Source of the DNA: Halobellus clavatus
GTDB lineage: Archaea > Halobacteriota > Halobacteria > Halobacteriales > Haloferacaceae
Length of the DNA: 64,000 bases
Reading direction: 5' to 3'
Assembly (NCBI RefSeq): GCF_900107195.1
Contig: NZ_FNPB01000005.1
Location: 124,001-188,000, forward strand
Every line of letters starts with the position of its first letter. The stretch's first letter is position 1. The translations under genes were made by a program, and so were the position numbers. Under the pieces are notes generated by a model. It was given only the letters and a program-made list of their open reading frames with translations, made no database searches and had not been told where the DNA came from. This document shows, piece by piece, positions 60,816 through 64,000 of this stretch.

Positions 60816-61769
60816 CTACGCGAACGCCGCTTCGAGGTCCGTGGCGATCGCCTCGTGCGCCTCCTGTGCTGTCTCGAGAGCGACCGGCTCACTGACGTGG
60901 CTGAAGAACCCGTGAGTCATCTCGTCGTAGTGGTGGTGAGTGACCGGGACACCCGCGTCCGCGAGTCGTTCAGCGTACCGCACGCTGTCGTCGCGCAGCG
61001 GGTCGAATCCCGCCGTAACCACCGTCGCCGGCGGCAGTCCGGAGAGGTCGGCCGCCCGCCGCGGCCGCGCGTAGACGTTGCCCCTGTCGGCCTCGTCGGC
61101 GTAATAGCACGCGTCGAACCACTCCATCTCGGTCCGTTCGATGAAGTAGCCGTCGTTTGTCTCCGCGGACTCGGTTTCGGCCCACTCGCCCGTCGGGGGG
61201 TAAATCAGTACCTGATACGCCGGCATGGGACCGTCGCGGTCGCGAGCGAGCAGCGCCGTCGCCGTCGCCAGGTTCCCGCCCGCGCTGTCGCCCGCGAGGA
61301 CGATCCGATCCGCGTCGCCGCCGAGATCAGTCGCCGCCGCGTGTGCCCACTCCAGTGCTGCGTAACAGTCTTTCAGCCCCGCGGGGAACGGGTGTTCTGG
61401 TGCGAGCCGGTAGCCGACGCTGACGACGACGTCGTCGGTCGCCTCGGCCACCTTCCGACAGGTCTCGTCGTAGGACTCGATGTCGCCGAGGACCCAGCCG
61501 CCGCCGTGGAAGAAGAGGATCGTCGAACGCGGTCGCTCCCCACCCGGGTCGTAGATCCGGACGTCGATCTCGCCGTCCGGTCCGGCGATCGTCCGATCCT
61601 CGACGGCCGCGAGGTCGATCGTCGGTTCCGCGACCGTGAGCATCTCCTGGTGCATCGCGCGGGCTTCAGAAATGGGGATCTCGTGAAGCGGCGGCGCGTC
61701 GGCCGCACTGCGTGCGTCGAGAAGGGCCTGGACCTCGGATGCGGGCTCCGCTGCGCGAGTCTCTCTCAT
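60816..61769 (-). CDS. Alpha/beta hydrolase, hormone-sensitive lipase (HSL) family
   Basis: 317 residues from the ATG at 61769; the frame is open far upstream but the sequence there is Arg-rich. HSL motifs: oxyanion HGGGW (88-92) in ILFFHGGGWVLGDIESYDETCRKVA, nucleophile S162 in GDSAGGN, and the C-terminal GFDPLRDDS (Asp) and MTHGFF (His). These esterases cut short acyl esters. YRLAPEHPFPAGLKDCYAALEW is the family's cap-region anchor. It converges on the Moco fusion gene with 33 bp between. Confidence 0.92.
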   Translation of the reverse strand: MRETRAAEPASEVQALLDARSAADAPPLHEIPISEARAMHQEMLTVAEPTIDLAAVEDRTIAGPDGEIDVRIYDPGGERPRSTILFFHGGGWVLGDIESYDETCRKVAEATDDVVVSVGYRLAPEHPFPAGLKDCYAALEWAHAAATDLGGDADRIVLAGDSAGGNLATATALLARDRDGPMPAYQVLIYPPTGEWAETESAETNDGYFIERTEMEWFDACYYADEADRGNVYARPRRAADLSGLPPATVVTAGFDPLRDDSVRYAERLADAGVPVTHHHYDEMTHGFFSHVSEPVALETAQEAHEAIATDLEAAFA

Positions 61770-61901
61770 ACGCGCTGACAATACCGCGATCGGTATATAA
61801 TGCTGTGGCGAGGCCGGAGGGACGAACGCGGGGGGCCGTCGAGCGGTGATCACCTCCGATCGGCCGGAACGCATAGGTCCAGTGCGGTTCTGGTGGAGGA
61901 T

Positions 61902-62375
61902 ATGTCGATGTTGCAGGTGGCCGCCTCGCCGTCCGTCCCGCTGCTGTTTCTGCTCGGGATCGGTGCGGGCGTCGTGGCCACGCTCGCGATGGACGTCGTG
62001 ATGGCTCGCCTCGATGAGGGCGAAACGCCGCCACAGATCGCTAGCGGGGTGCTGACCGGCACCGATCCAGACCGTGCGCCGGCGCGACTGGCCTCGGTCG
62101 TGCACTACGTCGCGGGGATGCTCACTGGGCCGCTGTTCGTCTGGTTGGTCCTCACAGCGTCTGTGCTCCTCGGCAGCGGGCCGACCGCGGTCGTCGCGGC
62201 CGTCGCGGTCTGCTATCCGCTGATGGTGGGCTTCTTCGCGCTGGTCGTGCTCCCGCGGTCGCAGGGCCTGTCCCGTCAGCGACTGTCCGCGATCCGGCGC
62301 GCGTGGAGCATCGAAGCGGCGGTGTATCTCCTCGTTCTCGCCCCCATCGTTGGCGGCGTCGCGAGCGTCTTCTGA
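61902..62375 (+). CDS. Small polytopic membrane protein
   Basis: 157 residues from the ATG at 61902 (next ATG 6 nt later also possible). About four hydrophobic segments; LATLAMDVVMARLDEGETPPQIASGVLTG and LSRQRLSAIRRAWSIEAAVYLLV are the loops. No named family recognised. The promoter region is shared with the divergent esterase (132 bp gap). Confidence 0.72.
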   Translation: MSMLQVAASPSVPLLFLLGIGAGVVATLAMDVVMARLDEGETPPQIASGVLTGTDPDRAPARLASVVHYVAGMLTGPLFVWLVLTASVLLGSGPTAVVAAVAVCYPLMVGFFALVVLPRSQGLSRQRLSAIRRAWSIEAAVYLLVLAPIVGGVASVF

Positions 62376-62438
62376 TCGACGGCGTGACCCACACGCACAA
62401 GTAGCACCGGCGTCCAGAGCCAGTACTGGAGTGCACAC

Positions 62439-62702
62439 ATGACGACCGATCCGGCGACGGAACTGTACGAGTGCCTCGAAGCGACGGCGGAACTCCCCGT
62501 CGACCGAACTGCCAGTCGCCTGCTGGGTGAGGCGCAGGCGGTCGCGGCGGACGTTCGCGACGTCGACGACGCAGCAGTCGCGACCGAGCGGGCGGGGGTC
62601 GTCGCCGACCTGCTCGCGGAAGTCGACGGTACCGGGCACCCGGCGGCCGACGAACACGTCGCTCGGGCCCGTGAACTCGCCGCACGGCTCTCCGAGCCGT
62701 AG
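62439..62702 (+). CDS. Small helical protein, unknown
   Basis: 87 residues: TTDPATELYECLEATAELPVDRTASRLLGEAQAVAADVRDVDDAAVATERAGVVADLLAEVDGTGHPAADEHVARARELAARLSEP. All-helical, acidic, no membrane segment. It follows the membrane protein by 63 bp, same strand. A conserved haloarchaeal-style protein, family not named. Confidence 0.7.
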   Translation: MTTDPATELYECLEATAELPVDRTASRLLGEAQAVAADVRDVDDAAVATERAGVVADLLAEVDGTGHPAADEHVARARELAARLSEP

Positions 62703-62866
62703 GTGGCCGGAATGGGAGTTATTGGGACGGTACCCGAGTCTCTCCGACGCGGGTCACGACCGCGCCAGACAGCCCGCAATGTGCAGTCGCCCAGCGATCT
62801 CTCGGCTCGGTAGTCTGCTCTCATCACTGCAGCCAGCTTTACGCCCGACCACCCCAAGCAGTGTAT

Positions 62867-63472
62867 ATGGCCGCTGGCTCACCCGCTGACGGGAGCCTGT
62901 CCGGGGCGATCGCACGCAACCCGGTCGTCCAGACACTCGTGGTGATGACCATCGCCTCGCTGGCGACTTGGACGGCCACCCTCGTCGGCGCGGCGCGGTT
63001 GTTCGTCCTCACATCACCGATCGCCAGCCGGCCGTGGGCACTGGTGACGAGCGTCTATGCACACCTCGGGCCGGGACACCTGCTCGCGAACAGCGTACTG
63101 GTCGTCCTCGCCGGTGGCGTCGTCGCGCTCTCGACGTCTCCAGCCCGGTTCCACCTGTTCTTCGTCGCGACCGGCGCCGCCGCCGGTGTCGTGCAGGTCC
63201 TCGTCGCGGGAGTCCTTGGGACGCCGGTCGCCGTGTTGGGTTCGAGCGGGGCCGCCTTCGCATTGGTCGGCTATGTGATGACCTCGAATCCGGTCTCGCA
63301 GTACGTGACCGGGTGGCTGAACCTCTCGGCCCGGGTCGGCCTCGTCGTGGTGGCGATCGCCGCGACGTGGCTCACCGTCGAGTGGAGTGCCCCCGGCAGT
63401 GCCTTGTTCGCACACGGCGCCGGGGCGATATTCGGCCTTCTGGCCGGGCACTACCGCATCCTGCATCGGTAG
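62867..63472 (+). CDS. Rhomboid-family intramembrane protease
   Basis: 201 residues from the ATG at 62867. Six membrane segments. H66 and H71-x3-N75 in AHLGPGHLLANS, catalytic S127 in GSSGAAFALVGY and H183 in FAHGAGAIFGLLAGHY form the complete rhomboid site. This is the standard compact archaeal form. Substrate unknown. A TATA-like TTTACGCC lies near 62838. Confidence 0.85.
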   Translation: MAAGSPADGSLSGAIARNPVVQTLVVMTIASLATWTATLVGAARLFVLTSPIASRPWALVTSVYAHLGPGHLLANSVLVVLAGGVVALSTSPARFHLFFVATGAAAGVVQVLVAGVLGTPVAVLGSSGAAFALVGYVMTSNPVSQYVTGWLNLSARVGLVVVAIAATWLTVEWSAPGSALFAHGAGAIFGLLAGHYRILHR

Positions 63473-63633
63473 CGGCTCCACGAGCCATCCGATTGGGGAC
63501 GCAGCCACTGTCTCGCATTCGGACACGGAGAGACGGGTTCTTCGGGCCGCACTCACCCCTACTCGACGCGGTGAGACCTCCCGAACGAACCGGACGCGCC
63601 AGCGTCTTGTGCGTCTCTCCCTAACCGAACGTA

Positions 63634-64000
63634 ATGGTTCGGCAGCGCGACGGCGACGAGGTCGGTCTGCTGGATTCGTCGATCCGAACAGTCGGCGGCG
63701 CCCTCGTCTCCACGCCGCTGTACGTCCTCAGTGGGGTCGTCTACGCCGCAGTGACCTCGCCGGCAGCCACCGGAACGTTCTTCTTCGTCTCGATCGCGAC
63801 AGCTCTGGTCCTCCGCCCGATACGGGGTATCAGTCAGACGTTACAGAAGGTCGGCAGCGAACCCGGCGAACGCGTCGGTTCGTATCTCGGTGTGGCGCTG
63901 TTGTTCGCGGCCGGCTACTTGCTGGTCGGCAGCGGCGTCGCGACGCTCCTCGCCGATATCCTCACCCGTCGAACGGTGTTCACCGCAGGACTCCTCGTTC
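63634..64000 (+). CDS. Polysaccharide flippase (MATE/Wzx-like), 3'-truncated by the window edge
   Basis: The ATG at 63634 opens a frame to the window end (122 codons). The visible part has an acidic start, then membrane segments (TVGGALVSTPLYVLSGVVYAAV, FFFVSIATALVLRPIRGIS, YLGVALLFAAGYLLVGSGV) with SQTLQKVGSEPGERVGSYLG between. The repeat of Arg-rich short loops and long helices is typical of haloarchaeal oligosaccharide flippases, which move lipid-linked glycans. The rest is outside the window. Confidence 0.7.
   Translation, partial: MVRQRDGDEVGLLDSSIRTVGGALVSTPLYVLSGVVYAAVTSPAATGTFFFVSIATALVLRPIRGISQTLQKVGSEPGERVGSYLGVALLFAAGYLLVGSGVATLLADILTRRTVFTAGLLV

Noticed and set aside
1-64000. CRISPR arrays, rRNA and complete insertion sequences
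   Set aside because: No regularly spaced repeats, no rRNA sequence and no transposase were found on reading both strands.

Overview
The window is a high-GC stretch (about two thirds G+C) of a halophilic archaeon, class Halobacteria; I cannot name the genus from sequence alone. Reasons: nearly every protein is rich in Asp/Glu and poor in Lys, several secreted proteins carry a twin-arginine signal with a lipobox, genes often start with little or no leader behind a TATA box about 25-30 nt upstream, CTAG is almost absent, and the content is archaeal (CDC48, HerA/NurA, L1-L10-L12 stalk operon, mevalonate kinase plus isopentenyl phosphate kinase, UPF0179, haloarchaeal DUFs). No tRNA, rRNA or CRISPR array was recognised.

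Layout. 1-1330: end of a cryptochrome/photolyase and a DsbB-like protein. 1500-7110: a branched-chain amino acid type ABC importer (livHMGF), with its binding protein convergent and under its own promoter. 7350-11200: uridine kinase, an AIR-synthase-like protein, DUF309, an M14-type hydrolase and UPF0179. 11400-13500: dgcN-dgcA, a D-glutamate catabolic pair. 13590-15490: a Vms1-like peptidyl-tRNA hydrolase and a rhomboid. 15600-17900: small surface, hypothetical and membrane proteins, partly in lower-GC DNA. 17900-20610: quinone reductase-like MDR, DnaJ, DUF2892. 20620-24150: membrane glycosyltransferase, small unknowns, nucleoside phosphorylase. 24360-27590: HTH regulator divergent from a rhodanese-metallo-beta-lactamase fusion plus MFS transporter, probably a persulfide/sulfur module. 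27970-31170: two divergent cupins, a truncated ANL-type protein and small unknowns.

31200-36150: HAD phosphatase, NurA, a small protein, HerA and a Usp protein. 36180-40770: CDC48 AAA ATPase, LarC, a RuvC-fold protein. 40910-43200: membrane protein overlapping a DUF3179 lipoprotein, HxlR regulator. 43400-46560: ribosomal proteins L12, L10, L1 and separately L11, with a probable L1 autoregulatory hairpin and a 41-residue orphan lipoprotein between. 46730-49600: acidic membrane protein, mevalonate kinase-isopentenyl phosphate kinase (start of archaeal lipid synthesis), CspA. 49700-54200: PanE, a soluble PAS transducer, cupin and YeiH. 54200-58020: a lower-GC island with an amidohydrolase and a cytochrome P450 preceded by striking palindromes. 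58020-64000: geranylgeranyl reductase-type flavoprotein, a cytochrome b-molybdopterin fusion, an HSL-type esterase, small membrane proteins, a second rhomboid, and the start of a polysaccharide flippase.

Most of the window is ordinary chromosomal core. The parts most worth following up are the 81-nt palindrome and operator-like sites around the amidohydrolase/P450 island, the rhodanese-first persulfide module, the cytochrome b-Moco fusion, the near absence of CATG with matching codon changes before ATG, and the DgcN-DgcA pair.
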